This document shows positions 44,930-53,149 of a stretch of DNA of 64,000 bases, piece after piece. Each line of letters opens with the position of its first letter. The stretch's first letter is position 1. The stretch lies in NCBI RefSeq assembly GCF_036013645.1, contig NZ_CP107869.1, positions 992,001 to 1,056,000 of the forward strand. Direction: 5' to 3'. Under the pieces are notes generated by a model that was given only the letters and a program-made list of their open reading frames with translations, was not told the DNA's origin and did no database searches. The DNA comes from Streptomyces sp. NBC_00490. Lineage in GTDB: Bacteria > Actinomycetota > Actinomycetes > Streptomycetales > Streptomycetaceae. The position numbers were made by a program, and so were the translations under genes.

Positions 44930-44958
44930 CCGAGAACTCTCCTGACCAGACCTGACCA

Positions 44959-44982
44959 GTAAAGTTGCGTAGATAGACTTAC
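44959..44982. promoter_or_regulatory. Candidate HxlR operator upstream of the SRPBCC-LLM operon
   Basis: GTAAAGT (44959-44965) and ACTTAC (44977-44982) form an interrupted dyad 30 bases before the SRPBCC start and between it and the HxlR gene. AAGT/ACTT half-sites are usual for HxlR proteins. Confidence 0.45.
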
Positions 44983-45020
44983 ATGTCAAGGGCACACACA
45001 GGCCTGACCCAGAGATCGGG

Positions 45021-45518
45021 TCAGTCCGCGAAACGCTCCCGTACGTCCGGCCGGTCGGCCAGGTGCGGCGGATAGCCGGGTCCCATCCGGGGGCGGGTGT
45101 TCTCGGCGGTCATCGGCTCGCCACAGGAGGCACACACCACCTCGGCATGGGTCTCCTGCCCGCACACCTCGTGGCGCATGGTCACCGGCGGGCCCGCCTC
45201 ACCGGCCAGCCAACGGTCCCCCCACCGGTTCATCACCAGCAGGACGTCGTAGAAGTCGCGGCCCTTCTCGGTGAGCACGTAGTCGTAGCGAACCGGCTCC
45301 GTCTGATAGGGCCGCTTCTCCAGCAACCCCTCATCCACCAGCCGACGCAGCCGGTCCGTCAGCGTGTTGCGGGCGATTCCCAGCGACTCCTGGAACGCGT
45401 CGAACCGCCGGATCCCGTAGAACGCCTCACGCAGCACCAGGGGTGTCCACCAGTCCCCGAGCAGGTCCATCGTCCGGGCGATCGAGCAGGGCCACTGCGC
45501 AAAGGATGTCCGCCTCAT
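45021..45518 (-). CDS. HxlR-family transcriptional regulator
   Basis: A 165-residue HxlR protein (from ATG 45518; another ATG at 45530 is possible). The DNA-binding domain starts with CSIARTMDLLGDWWTPLVLRE (core RTMDLLGDWWTPLVLRE), RRFDAFQESLGIARNTLTDR and DYVLTEKGRD. The C-terminal part has a CxxE...CASCG pair of cysteine motifs (EVCGQ, VCASCG), suggesting metal or thiol sensing, an extension seen in some HxlR proteins. It lies directly upstream of the SRPBCC-LLM genes and likely regulates them. Confidence 0.9.
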   Translation of the reverse strand: MRRTSFAQWPCSIARTMDLLGDWWTPLVLREAFYGIRRFDAFQESLGIARNTLTDRLRRLVDEGLLEKRPYQTEPVRYDYVLTEKGRDFYDVLLVMNRWGDRWLAGEAGPPVTMRHEVCGQETHAEVVCASCGEPMTAENTRPRMGPGYPPHLADRPDVRERFAD

Positions 45519-45597
45519 GAGCCCCAGCATAGGTTCGTACAGTCATGAGACCCAGCAGGTGGATCGGCCCGGTTCCGGCGTGTGGGCTCTTGCGCTC

Positions 45598-46161
45598 TCC
45601 AAATCGCGACGCGCCGGCACCGTGGGCCTGCCGTTCCCCGGCCAGGACATCCGGATCGCCGACGCCGACGGCAACGAGGTGCCGACGGGCGCGGACGGCG
45701 AGGTCCTCGTGAAGGGCCCCAATGTCATGCGTGGATATCTCGGCCGTCCGGAGGAAACAGCCGAAGTCGTTGTCGACGGCTGGTTGCGGACGGGCGATGC
45801 GGGCCATCTCGATGCCGAGGGTTATCTGACGCTGGTCGGACGCTCGAAGGACATGATCATCCGTGGCGGGGAGAACATCTACCCCAAGGAGATCGAGGAC
45901 GCGCTCGTGGGCGATCCGTCGGTGCTGGAGGCCACCGTGATCGGTGTGCCGGACCAGAAGTGGGGAGAGGTCGTCGTCGCCTACGTCCAGCCGCGCCCCG
46001 GAGTGACCATCGACACGGCGGCACTCAAGGCGCTCTGCGCGCGCAGCCTCACCGGCCACAAGCGTCCGACCGCGTTCTTCGCGGTGGACGCCATCGCCAA
46101 GAACGCGGTCGGAACGATCGACAAGGTCTCGCTGCGGTCCGGCCACGCGGCGGCTTCCTGA
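45598..46161 (+). pseudogene. AMP-dependent acyl-CoA synthetase, C-terminal fragment
   Basis: About 188 codons corresponding to the last third of an acyl-CoA ligase: VGLPFPGQDIRIADADG, GPNVMRGYLGRPEETAE, the A8 hinge region GWLRTGDAGHLDAEGYL, and GRSKDMIIRGGENIYPKEIE. The N-terminal adenylation core with the STGTTGxPKG-type loop is absent. The frame begins abruptly next to the HxlR gene with no ribosome site. The terminal catalytic Lys region (KNAVGTIDK) is intact, so truncation rather than point decay inactivated the gene. Confidence 0.82.
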
Positions 46162-46240
46162 CCTGCACCGCCACACCCTGGGCGCGTTCCTCGCGATGAT
46201 GCGGGGCGAGGGCGTCGGAAAGATGATCGTCAAGCTCTGA
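46160..46240 (+). pseudogene. Quinone oxidoreductase C-terminal remnant
   Basis: Twenty-six codons overlapping the ligase fragment stop encode LGAFLAMMRGEGVGKMIVKL and a stop, the conserved end of NADP-dependent MDR reductases (the GxNVGKxIVKL type). Nothing upstream continues it. A perfect terminator palindrome follows 18 bases later. Confidence 0.6.
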
Positions 46241-46257
46241 GTCCACCTTCGACGGAC

Positions 46258-46299
46258 CGCGAAAGGGGCCTGCCGCACGTGCGGCAGGCCCCTTTCGCG
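46258..46299 (+). terminator. Perfect 21-bp palindromic terminator
   Basis: Arms 46258-46278 and 46279-46299 are exactly complementary (each ends GCCTGCCGCAC / GTGCGGCAGGC at the centre). With no spare loop it forms a cruciform-like hairpin. It presumably terminated the now-fragmentary oxidoreductase gene. Confidence 0.75.
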
Positions 46300-46361
46300 T
46301 TGGTCGTGGACACCATCGGCCGTAGGCAACGTTTGCGCTCACCGACTCCACCTGCTTAGAA

Positions 46362-46374
46362 TTACGTTCGTACT
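46362..46374. promoter_or_regulatory. TetR-type operator TTACGTTCGTACT (13-bp family, copy 1)
   Basis: Matches the TTACGTTCATAAT site at 60659-60671 in 11 of 13 positions, 28 bases before the SDR start, in an A/T-rich promoter. See the other copies at 58960, 60659 and 61369. Confidence 0.6.
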
Positions 46375-46402
46375 TTAATTACCTACTGCACTCGGACTCC
46401 CC

Positions 46403-47101
46403 ATGGACCTCTCCGCCAGCACCGCCCTCGTCACCGGAGCCAACCGGGGCTTCGGTGGAGCCCTCGCCGCCGAGCTGCTCAGCCGCGGCGCCACCGTCTA
46501 CGCCGGCGCCCGCAACCCCGACCAGGTCGACCTGCCCGGCGCCAAGTCGATCGCGCTCGACATCACCGACCCCGCCTCCGTCGCGGCCGCCGCCCAGGCC
46601 ACCGGCGACGTGACCCTCCTGATCAACAACGCGGGATCCTCCACCGGCGCGGACCTCTTCGCCGCCGACCTCGACGACATCCGCCTGGAGATGGACACCC
46701 ACTACTTCGGCACCCTCTCGGCGACCCGCGCCTTCGCACCCCAGATCGCGGCCAACGGCGGCGGGGCGATCCTGAACGTCCTGTCCGGCCTGTCCTGGGT
46801 CAGCTTCCCGGAGCTCGGCGCCTACTGCGCCGCCAAGTCGGCCGAGTGGTCGCTCACCAATGCCCTGCGCCTCCAGCTCGCCGACCAGGGCATCCGAGTG
46901 GCCGGCCTGCACGTCGGCTACATGGACACCGACATGGTCCGCGCCGTCGACGCTCCCAAGTCCCACCCGGCCGACATCGCCCGGATCGCCGTCGACGGGA
47001 TCGCCGCCGGCGCCTACGAGATCGTCGCGGACGAGGCCTCCCGCCAGGCCCAGGCCGCGCTGGCCGGAGGCGTCTCCGCGCTCTACCCGCAGCTCCCCTG
47101 A
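46403..47101 (+). CDS. Short-chain dehydrogenase/reductase (SDR)
   Basis: A 232-residue SDR: cofactor motif TGANRGFG (11-18), NNAG (75-78), and catalytic Ser128, Tyr141 and Lys145 (YCAAK). The Arg-containing AGARNPDQ after beta-2 suggests NADP(H). No ribosome site was seen within 15 bases of the ATG, so it may be leaderless or weakly initiated. The promoter carries the 13-bp TetR-type site found 12-15 kb away beside the two paralogous TetR genes, so it could be a distant member of that regulon. Confidence 0.9.
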   Translation: MDLSASTALVTGANRGFGGALAAELLSRGATVYAGARNPDQVDLPGAKSIALDITDPASVAAAAQATGDVTLLINNAGSSTGADLFAADLDDIRLEMDTHYFGTLSATRAFAPQIAANGGGAILNVLSGLSWVSFPELGAYCAAKSAEWSLTNALRLQLADQGIRVAGLHVGYMDTDMVRAVDAPKSHPADIARIAVDGIAAGAYEIVADEASRQAQAALAGGVSALYPQLP

Positions 47102-47250
47102 GGGCCCATCGCCCAGAAACCCGCACCGGGCCCGGTGCATGCCGGTACTCACGTCCATCAACCGACCACCGAGTACGTCTGCCCAGAGAGCGTCATGGAA
47201 CAGCAACGCAAGCTACCGGCCCGGTACGGGCTCCAGTCACGCGGGGGAGA

Positions 47251-48123
47251 TCACGAGCTCGTCCCGCCAGCCAGGAAGGGCCGCAGGTGCGCCAACATCG
47301 CCTCCGGCTGCTCCTCCGGGATGAAGTGGCCGCACTCCGGGATCTCGGCACCGGTGACGTCGTCCGCGTAGCCACGCCAGATCTCCAGTGTCGGCAGGCG
47401 GGCAGGGAGTCCCACGGAGCCCCACAGCGCCAGCAGCGGCATGCTGAGGCGGCGGCCTTCGGCGGCGTCGATGTCGTCGAGCGCGATGTCCTCCTCCACG
47501 GCGCGGTAGTCGTCGAGGCTCGCACGCAGGGCGCCCGGGCGGGAGAACGCACGGACGTAGCCGTCGACCGCGTCGGCTGTCAGGCCGTGGCGGTTGTAGG
47601 TCCACCGCTCGAAGAAGTACTCGAGATACCCACGGATGTCCTGCCCCACCAGGCGCTCGGGCAGATCGGGCTGCATGTGGAACAGCCAGTGCCAGTACCC
47701 GGAGGCGAGTGAGGCGTCCAGGCGGCGGAACATCTCCCGGGTGGGCACGATGTCGAGCACGGCCAGCCGCTCCACCTGGTCCGGGCGGTCCAGCGCCCAG
47801 CGGTGCCCCGCACGAGCGCCGCGGTCGTGGCCCACCACCATGGCCCGCTCGAAGCCGAGCGCCTCGACGAGGCCTGCCATGTCAGCGGCCATACGCCGCT
47901 TGTCGTAACCCGTCGTGGGCTTGTCGCTCAGGCCGTATCCGCGCAGGTCCGGCGTCACAACGGTGTGGTCGGCGGCGAGATCCGCCAGTACCGGCCGCCA
48001 GCATTCGGAGGTCTGCGGCCAGCCGTGAAGCAGCACAAGCAGCGGTCCGGACCCGGCTCGGACGTAGTGCAGACGGACGCCGTCCACCTGCGTCACTCCG
48101 GTCTTCACTGTCGGCTGTCCCAC
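47251..48123 (-). CDS. Alpha/beta hydrolase, haloacetate dehalogenase/epoxide hydrolase-like
   Basis: A 290-residue alpha/beta hydrolase with an Asp nucleophile: VGHDRGARAGH (Asp100, with Arg101 and Arg104), HGWPQ (oxyanion, 33-37), DLRGYGLSDKP, the cap-domain WHWLFHMQPDLPE, and the His in CGHFIPEEQPE (about 267). The DRGAR motif, the two arginines and the cap His/Trp are the carboxylate- and halide-binding residues of fluoroacetate dehalogenases. Haloacid or epoxide hydrolysis is plausible; the true substrate is unknown. Confidence 0.9.
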   Translation of the reverse strand: MGQPTVKTGVTQVDGVRLHYVRAGSGPLLVLLHGWPQTSECWRPVLADLAADHTVVTPDLRGYGLSDKPTTGYDKRRMAADMAGLVEALGFERAMVVGHDRGARAGHRWALDRPDQVERLAVLDIVPTREMFRRLDASLASGYWHWLFHMQPDLPERLVGQDIRGYLEYFFERWTYNRHGLTADAVDGYVRAFSRPGALRASLDDYRAVEEDIALDDIDAAEGRRLSMPLLALWGSVGLPARLPTLEIWRGYADDVTGAEIPECGHFIPEEQPEAMLAHLRPFLAGGTSS

Positions 48124-48228
48124 GGATAGGCCTTCCTGACATCACGTGAGCCAACTTGCCTTGACGGTCAGGCTCTTCTGCTCGGCGCCGACCCCACTCG
48201 GAAAGCTGACGGAGGAGGGAGCCTCAGC

Positions 48229-48738
48229 TCACTCGGACGACTTCATACGAAAGGCTGGGCCGGGGACGCTCTCGATGTCCTGCGCCTGCACCGGGTGGCC
48301 CAGTTCGCAGCGGATCTGGACATCGACGTGTGCGCCGCACTCACGGTGTCGCGCCACTACCGCCGGCCCCTCCGGGTCGGCGCGGTAACGGTCGCCCCAC
48401 TGGAGCAGTCCCATCACGGCCGGCACCAGATCCATGCCCTTCGCAGTGATCACGTACTTCGGCCGACTCCGCGAACCGGGCTCCTTGTACGTCTCGGTCG
48501 CCAGGATCCCCTCCTCCACCAGCATCCGAAGCCGTGTCGCGAGGAGGTTGCGGGGGCAGCCGAGGACGCGTTCGAAGTCGCTGAAGCGGGACGAGCCGTA
48601 CCAGACCTCGCGCAGGATCAGGATCGTCCACTTCTCACCCACGATCTCAAGAGTCCGCGCGATCGAGCAGTTGGACGTGTCCCGGTCGAGTCGGGGGTCC
48701 ATGCCGGTGCCTTGAAGAACTTCGGTCCACGCATCCAT
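48229..48738 (-). CDS. HxlR-family transcriptional regulator
   Basis: A 169-residue HxlR protein. CSIARTLEIVGEKWTILILRE (core RTLEIVGEKWTILILRE) opens the winged helix, followed by RFSDFERVLGCPRNLLATRL and YVITAKGMDL. The start may be ATG 48738 or 48702. Its promoter carries a 22-bp element (48761-48782) repeated almost exactly in front of the esterase gene at 53150, which suggests that gene is its remote target. The gene it once adjoined may be lost: the flanking 350 bases hold only a reductase remnant. Confidence 0.9.
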   Translation of the reverse strand: MDAWTEVLQGTGMDPRLDRDTSNCSIARTLEIVGEKWTILILREVWYGSSRFSDFERVLGCPRNLLATRLRMLVEEGILATETYKEPGSRSRPKYVITAKGMDLVPAVMGLLQWGDRYRADPEGPAVVARHRECGAHVDVQIRCELGHPVQAQDIESVPGPAFRMKSSE

Positions 48739-48759
48739 GGGAGCGATTCTAACCGATTT

Positions 48760-48782
48760 AAGTTTACTTTCCGATACTCAGC
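48760..48782. promoter_or_regulatory. HxlR operator, copy 1 (AGTTTACTTTC-N2-ATACTCAGC)
   Basis: Located 22 bases before the HxlR start. It contains AAGT-TT-ACTT (48760-48769) and a longer dyad TTAAGT...ACTCAG. Twenty of 22 bases match copy 2 at 53049-53070. Confidence 0.65.
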
Positions 48783-48860
48783 CGAGTGCTGGGCGCCGGT
48801 TGCGACGAGGCAAGTCCTTGGCGGCACTGGCGGTCCCGATGACATACGTCGACGAGGCCT

Positions 48861-48914
48861 GGCGATCTGGACGGCGAGACGGCCGACGCCGCCGGGCGCC
48901 GCGTGGATGAGGAC
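48861..48914 (-). pseudogene. Quinone oxidoreductase nucleotide-binding loop remnant
   Basis: Eighteen minus-strand codons read VLIHAAPGGVGRLAVQIA, the hallmark nucleotide-binding segment of MDR quinone reductases. Neither side continues in frame. Too short to be functional. Confidence 0.45.
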
Positions 48915-49087
48915 GCACGCTCCTCCTCGGCCCGGGCGGCAACTCGTCCAGCGTGCCGGGCCCTCACCGACATCTGCGCCCGGCCGCCTCCCACGTCACC
49001 AAGGGAGAGCGGGCCGCCGGGCGGAACATCGACGCACTCCTGGTTGTCCCGACGACCCCACGAACCGAGGCTCCCCCTGCGGCGTCA

Positions 49088-49585
49088 TCACTGAGGGGCG
49101 GGTACCGGGAAGAGCATGCAGCTGCTGGTGGCGTGGGCCAGCAGTCGGTCCGTCGCGTCGACCAACTGGGCCTGGGCCAGGGCGGTTTGGCGGCCCTGGC
49201 TGATGACCGTGCCGATGGCGCGCACCGGGCCCGTGTCCACGGTGATCCGCCGCAGGAACTTCACTGTCAGGTCGAGTGAGGTGTACGCCATGCCCTGCGG
49301 GAGGGTGGTCTGGACGGCGCACCCCGCCGCCGAGTCGAGCAGGGTGGCGAAAATGCCGCCGTGGACGCTGCCTATCGGGTTGTAGTGCTCCTCCCCCGGC
49401 GTCAGTGAGAACACCGCCCTGCCGGGCTCCACCTCGTCCAGGGTGAAGTCGAGGGTGTGGCTGACCGGCGGACCCGGGAGGCGCCCCGCGATCAGCTCGC
49501 GCAGGAAGTCGATGCCGGCCATGCGCCCGGCGGCCTCCGCCGAGATCGCGGGGTCGTCCCATTGATATGTACGTGTTCGCCCCAC
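49088..49585 (-). CDS. PaaI-type hotdog-fold thioesterase
   Basis: A 165-residue hotdog protein: LDFTLDEVEPGRAVFSLTPG, the core NPIGSVHGGIFATLLDSAAG (helix with the catalytic-region HGG), SLDLTVKFLRRI and GRQTALAQAQLVD. It likely hydrolyses aromatic or short acyl-CoA thioesters. GTG 49585 follows GGAAGGG about 9 bases upstream; a TTG at 49627 is an alternative. It is divergent from the HxlR gene at 49660, a common regulator-enzyme pair. Confidence 0.86.
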   Translation of the reverse strand: MGRTRTYQWDDPAISAEAAGRMAGIDFLRELIAGRLPGPPVSHTLDFTLDEVEPGRAVFSLTPGEEHYNPIGSVHGGIFATLLDSAAGCAVQTTLPQGMAYTSLDLTVKFLRRITVDTGPVRAIGTVISQGRQTALAQAQLVDATDRLLAHATSSCMLFPVPAPQ

Positions 49586-49659
49586 GGTCCAGTGCCCTTC
49601 CCTTGACCCGTCAGCTGACTTCTCCAAATGAAGCTAGACTTTTGCGCACCTGACTGTCA

Positions 49660-50157
49660 ATGCCGAAGCCAGAGCTTTACGATGGCCGCATGGAGTGGCT
49701 TGAGGCGAGCACCGAGAACTGCCCCGTCCAGCGCACGCTCGATGTGATCGGGGAGAAATGGACACTGTTGATCCTGCGTGACGCCGTCAACGGTGTCCGC
49801 CGCTTCGACGACTTCCGCCGCCACATCGGCCTGTCCGAGGCCGTGCTCAGCGACCGGCTCCGCAAGCTGACCTCGACCGGCATCCTCAAGACCGTCCCCT
49901 ACCAGGAGCCCGGCAGCCGCTCCCGCAACGAGTACCGTCTGACCCGCAAGGGCTGGGACCTGTGGCCCGTCCTGATGGCGCTGACCCAGTGGGGCGAGGC
50001 ATACGCGCTCGGCCCCGAGGGACCTCTGCTGGACATCCGCCACACCGACTGCGACGCCCCGGTCCGCGTCGTCGTCGAATGCTCCGCGGACCACGCCGCC
50101 CTCACCCCCCGGGAAGTCACCGCCCGGCTGGGACCGGGCGCCCGTCTCCGGGCGTGA
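49660..50157 (+). CDS. HxlR-family transcriptional regulator
   Basis: A 165-residue HxlR protein: CPVQRTLDVIGEKWTLLILRD (core RTLDVIGEKWTLLILRD), RFDDFRRHIGLSEAVLSDRL and EYRLTRKGWDL. The ATG at 49660 has no obvious ribosome site and one at 49690 is possible. The short gap to the divergent thioesterase gene contains an AAGCTAGACTT dyad (49631-49641), compatible with HxlR AAGT/ACTT half-sites. It probably represses the thioesterase gene. Confidence 0.9.
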   Translation: MPKPELYDGRMEWLEASTENCPVQRTLDVIGEKWTLLILRDAVNGVRRFDDFRRHIGLSEAVLSDRLRKLTSTGILKTVPYQEPGSRSRNEYRLTRKGWDLWPVLMALTQWGEAYALGPEGPLLDIRHTDCDAPVRVVVECSADHAALTPREVTARLGPGARLRA

Positions 50158-50188
50158 GCCATCGCCTCCGGCCGCCTTTCGCCGGGCC

Positions 50189-50878
50189 TTATCCAGGCGC
50201 CGAGACGTGACCTCGGGGTGAGCGGACGACTGTGGAGTCCGGCTCGGATGTTCCCTGTCCCGCGCTGAGCCCGTCCAGCAGGAGGTCCCCGAGCTCGGAG
50301 AACGCGTCACCGGCGGTCAGGCCGGTCCTTTCCAGGAGGATCCCCGACTGCACCGCGTCGATGGTGACCGCTACGACCTGGGCGGCGAAGTGCCCGTTGA
50401 GCGCGCGGAAAACGCCGGCCCGCACGCCCTCCTCGATCAGTTCGTGGACCCGGCGTGCCGCTGCGGCGGAGTTCTTGCGATAGATCTGCGCCGTCGGCTC
50501 GTAACCGACCATGTCGTCGTAGAAGGCGAGAGAGTGCCGGCGCATGGCCGTGCCGACGCCGGTGAGGTAGACCCTGATCCGCTGCCTGGGGTCGGGCTCT
50601 GCCTGGACCGCCTGTTCGATCTCGGCTGTCGCGTCCCGGAAGAAGGCGCGGGTGACCGCCAGCACCAGTTGTTCCTTCGTGGAGGCGAGGCTGTACAGCG
50701 TCGCCTTCGAGCACCCCAGTCGCTGGGCGAGCTCGTCCATGGTCACGGAGGTGAAGCCTTCGGCCAGGATGATCGCCTCGGCCTGGCGCAGCAGTTCGTC
50801 CCGACGACGTGTGTCGACGACCCGCTTGCGCGCCGTTCGGCGCGGGCGTCGGTCACGAGAGTCAGGTGGGGTTGTCAC
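50189..50878 (-). CDS. TetR-family transcriptional regulator
   Basis: A 229-residue TetR protein with an Arg-rich N-terminal tail, HTH TMDELAQRLGCSKATLYSLA (about 46-65) and STKEQLVLAVTRAFF. The C-terminal domain (EEGVRAGVFRALNGHFAAQVV) fits the AefR/TetR_C type. GTG start at 50878. It is convergent with the HxlR gene and downstream of reductase remnants; the target is unknown, possibly lost. Confidence 0.87.
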   Translation of the reverse strand: MTTPPDSRDRRPRRTARKRVVDTRRRDELLRQAEAIILAEGFTSVTMDELAQRLGCSKATLYSLASTKEQLVLAVTRAFFRDATAEIEQAVQAEPDPRQRIRVYLTGVGTAMRRHSLAFYDDMVGYEPTAQIYRKNSAAAARRVHELIEEGVRAGVFRALNGHFAAQVVAVTIDAVQSGILLERTGLTAGDAFSELGDLLLDGLSAGQGTSEPDSTVVRSPRGHVSAPG

Positions 50879-50935
50879 CGCAACAGTCTCCCATGAGCGT
50901 CTTCGCCCGCGGCGACGGCCGGTCGGGAGGAGGTC

Positions 50936-51290
50936 TCAGGCGCGGCCCCGCAGCAGTGTCCGGCCGAGGGCCTCCGCGCTCGTCCAGCTGCCTCAGCGCG
51001 ACCGGCGCCTGCTCCAGGGGGAAGACGGACGAGAGGGGCGGGTCCAGCCGGGGTTCACCTTGACCGTGGGGATGTCCCGGCCCGCGAATCCCAGGACGAG
51101 GAGGCGTCCCCCGCCGTGCCGTAGCGCACGAAGCGAGCCCGGGAAGCGATCGCCGCCGACGGGGTCGACCACGAGGCCCACTCCTCGGCCGCTCATGAGG
51201 GTCCTGAACTTGTCGAGAGACCCGCCGACACCCACGACCTCGTGTGCTCCGACGGACCTGGCCAGTTCGGCCTCCTCATCGGTGGACACC
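50936..51290 (-). pseudogene. Quinone oxidoreductase, decayed C-terminal half
   Basis: Minus-strand reading gives the middle and end of an MDR quinone reductase: STDEEAELARSVGAHEVV, VGLVVDPVGGDRFPGSLRAL and GGRLLVLGFAGRDIPTVKVN in one frame. SVFPLEQAPVALRQLDER follows in a second frame, and the ending ALGRTLLRGRA-stop in a third. The N-terminal substrate and nucleotide domains are missing, and its 5' edge abuts another reductase fragment on the opposite strand. Confidence 0.72.
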
Positions 51291-51293
51291 GTC

Positions 51294-51542
51294 ATGAACA
51301 TCCTCAGCCGCAAGGTGCGCAAGCAGGCAAAGGCGCTGGGCGTTCGCTACGAGCCCGTCTTCATGCGGGCCAACGGCTCCCAGCTGCGCAAACTCGCCGC
51401 CCTCTACGACAGCGGAAAGCTCCGCCCGGTCATCGACAGCACCTTCCCGTTCGACCAGACGCTCCAGGCGATGGCCCATGTCGAGCAGGGCCGCACCAAG
51501 GCCGGCAAGGTCGTGGTCTCGATGGTGCCCGACCACTCCTGA
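51294..51542 (+). pseudogene. Quinone oxidoreductase C-terminal fragment (plus strand)
   Basis: The 82 codons match the last quarter of an MDR reductase of the kind encoded at 61509: VRYEPVFMRANGSQLRKLA, GKLRPVIDSTFPFDQTLQAM and GRTKAGKVVVSMVPD. The rest of the gene is absent. It begins at the point where the opposite-strand fragment ends, suggesting an inversion or deletion joined two reductase genes. Confidence 0.72.
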
Positions 51543-51690
51543 GCCCCGTACGCCCGACCGACAGCGCCTTCCGCTCCCGCTTCCCTGACAACCTGACCGG
51601 CGGGGGCGCGCCCACGTCTCGTCGAAGCGCACCCCTCCCGCACGATCAGCCCCGCAGCGCGCGGCAGTGTCCTGCACACGGCGGACCTGC

Positions 51691-52701
51691 TCAGGACGGC
51701 AGCGGCCCGCCGCCGAGCGACGCACGTTGCCAGCGGGGCGTGCGGTCCTTGTCGACCAGGGCCGCGCGGACGCCCTCCACGAAGTCCGGCGTCCGGATGG
51801 TCGTGCGCGCGAGGGCCAGTTCGGTGTCGAGGCACTCGCGCAACGTCTGCTGCCTGCCCCGCGCCAACAGGGCGTGAGTGATCTCCAGGCTCTGCGGCGA
51901 GGCGGACTCCAGAGCGGCCGACGCGGCTGCCGCCCAAGGGGTGTCGAGGTGGCGCAGGCGTTTCTCGATCTCGCCGAGGCTGGGCGCGCCGAACGCCCGG
52001 TCCACGTCCCCGCGCGCCTCCGCGAGCCTGCTGTCCGCCACCGGGGACGGGCCGGAGAGGCGGTTCAGGACCAGGTCCACCGGGTCACCGGGGTTGTCGG
52101 CCAGGGCCTCGCCCACCGCATCGAGCCTGTCCGAGGGGACGAAGTGCGTGGCCAGCCCCGTGTACAGGGCGTCGGCCGCGTCGAGCCGGTGCCCGGTCAG
52201 TCCCAGGTACATCCCGATCGCGCCGGGCAGCCTCGGCAGAAAGTAGCTGGCCCCGACGTCCGGGAAGAACCCGATCGCGGTCTCGGGCATCGCCAGCACC
52301 GCGCGCTCGGTGACGACGCGGAAGGCGCCGTGGATGGACAGGCCGAGGCCGCCGCCCATGCACACCCCGTCGATGAGCGACACGACGGGCACGGGATATT
52401 CGGCGATGCGGGCGTTGAGCCGGTACTCGGAGGCGAAGAACCGCTCACTGGCCTCGGCATCGCCGGCGAGGCTGTGTTCGCGGATCGTGCGGATGTCTCC
52501 GCCGGCACAGAACGCCTTCGTGCTCGTACTGGCAAACACCACAGCGGACAGCGGGGTGTGCTCCCAACCGGCGAGCACGCGGTCGATGGCGACGACCATG
52601 TCCGTCGTCAGGGCGTTGAGCGCCTTGGGCCGGTTCAGCAGGATCCGGCCGACGCCCCGGTGGACGTCGGTGAGGATGTCGGCGGCAGCGGTTTCAGTCA
52701 T
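51691..52701 (-). CDS. 3-hydroxyisobutyryl-CoA hydrolase-like enoyl-CoA hydratase family protein
   Basis: A 336-residue crotonase-fold enzyme of HIBYL-CoA hydrolase length: KAFCAGGDIRTIREHS (about 62-77), DGVCMGGGLGLSIHGAFRV (shown in part, CMGGGLGLS) and PETAIGFFPDVGASYFLPRL, whose Glu and Asp match the catalytic pair of HIBYL-CoA hydrolases. These act in valine catabolism. No valine-pathway genes are adjacent, though a propionyl-CoA-synthetase-like gene lies 1.5 kb away. No good ribosome site was seen upstream. Confidence 0.88.
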   Translation of the reverse strand: MTETAAADILTDVHRGVGRILLNRPKALNALTTDMVVAIDRVLAGWEHTPLSAVVFASTSTKAFCAGGDIRTIREHSLAGDAEASERFFASEYRLNARIAEYPVPVVSLIDGVCMGGGLGLSIHGAFRVVTERAVLAMPETAIGFFPDVGASYFLPRLPGAIGMYLGLTGHRLDAADALYTGLATHFVPSDRLDAVGEALADNPGDPVDLVLNRLSGPSPVADSRLAEARGDVDRAFGAPSLGEIEKRLRHLDTPWAAAASAALESASPQSLEITHALLARGRQQTLRECLDTELALARTTIRTPDFVEGVRAALVDKDRTPRWQRASLGGGPLPS

Positions 52702-52771
52702 CGGTCGTCAACTCGCTGTCCGCGTGAACCTGGCTGTAATGGCCATCGGGGTTTTCCTCATTCTTCGGCTG

Positions 52772-53020
52772 TCAGGCGTAGATCTGCGCGTAGACCTCAA
52801 GATCCTTGCACAGGGCTCGGAGTGCCTCCCGGGCCGGTCGGCGGCCAAGGAGTCGCTGCCGCCATGGGTGGCGGCTCCACTTGTCTCCCCCGTCTGCGTA
52901 GACGCGGCGAAGGTGACGCCCGATGGTCCAGATCGCGTTCAGGACGGGACGGATGAGCCCGGCCTTCTCCTCGACCAATGTCTTCGCCCACCTCGAAGCC
53001 ACCCGCCAGGGAGCCGGCAC
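52772..53020 (-). CDS. Small hypothetical protein or gene remnant
   Basis: An 82-codon minus-strand frame, rich in Arg, Leu and Trp, with readable helices (EKAGLIRPVLNAIWTIGRHL, AREALRALCKDLEVYAQIYA). I do not recognise a family. The start codon lies near the esterase promoter with no clear ribosome site, and the beginning could be the truncated end of a larger gene. Composition suggests real coding descent, but expression is doubtful. Confidence 0.3.
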   Translation of the reverse strand: MPAPWRVASRWAKTLVEEKAGLIRPVLNAIWTIGRHLRRVYADGGDKWSRHPWRQRLLGRRPAREALRALCKDLEVYAQIYA

Positions 53021-53045
53021 CGACGTCCTGTCGCAGCCATCTCCC

Positions 53046-53070
53046 CTGAGTTTACTTTCTTATACTCAGC
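53046..53070. promoter_or_regulatory. HxlR operator, copy 2, upstream of the esterase gene
   Basis: AGTTTACTTTC, two variable bases, ATACTCAGC (53049-53070) repeats the element before the HxlR gene at 48.7 kb. Here the outer dyad is perfect: CTGAGT (53046-53051) and ACTCAG (53064-53069). It lies 80 bases before the esterase start. Confidence 0.65.
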
Positions 53071-53149
53071 AAGTAACGTCACGACCAGCACATCAACCCG
53101 GCTCCACGCGGAAAGCGGGCGTGGCAGCGACCTGTGAAGGAGCACCACC

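Larger units (their letters stand above)
48739..49087. other. Intergenic region with HxlR operator and oxidoreductase debris
   Basis: About 350 bases: the operator-like element at 48761-48782 next to the HxlR start, then a short minus-strand fragment of a quinone oxidoreductase (48861-48914). No intact gene. Confidence 0.55.
52702..53149. other. Intergenic region with a possible small gene and the second HxlR operator
   Basis: About 448 bases between the HIBYL-CoA hydrolase-like gene and the esterase gene. It contains a coding-looking minus-strand frame (52772-53020) and the operator copy at 53046-53070. Confidence 0.5.

Noticed and set aside
45517..45597. N-terminal extension of the acyl-CoA ligase fragment as a real gene start
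   Set aside because: It overlaps the divergent HxlR start, has no ribosome site and no ligase similarity, so the fragment was called a pseudogene.
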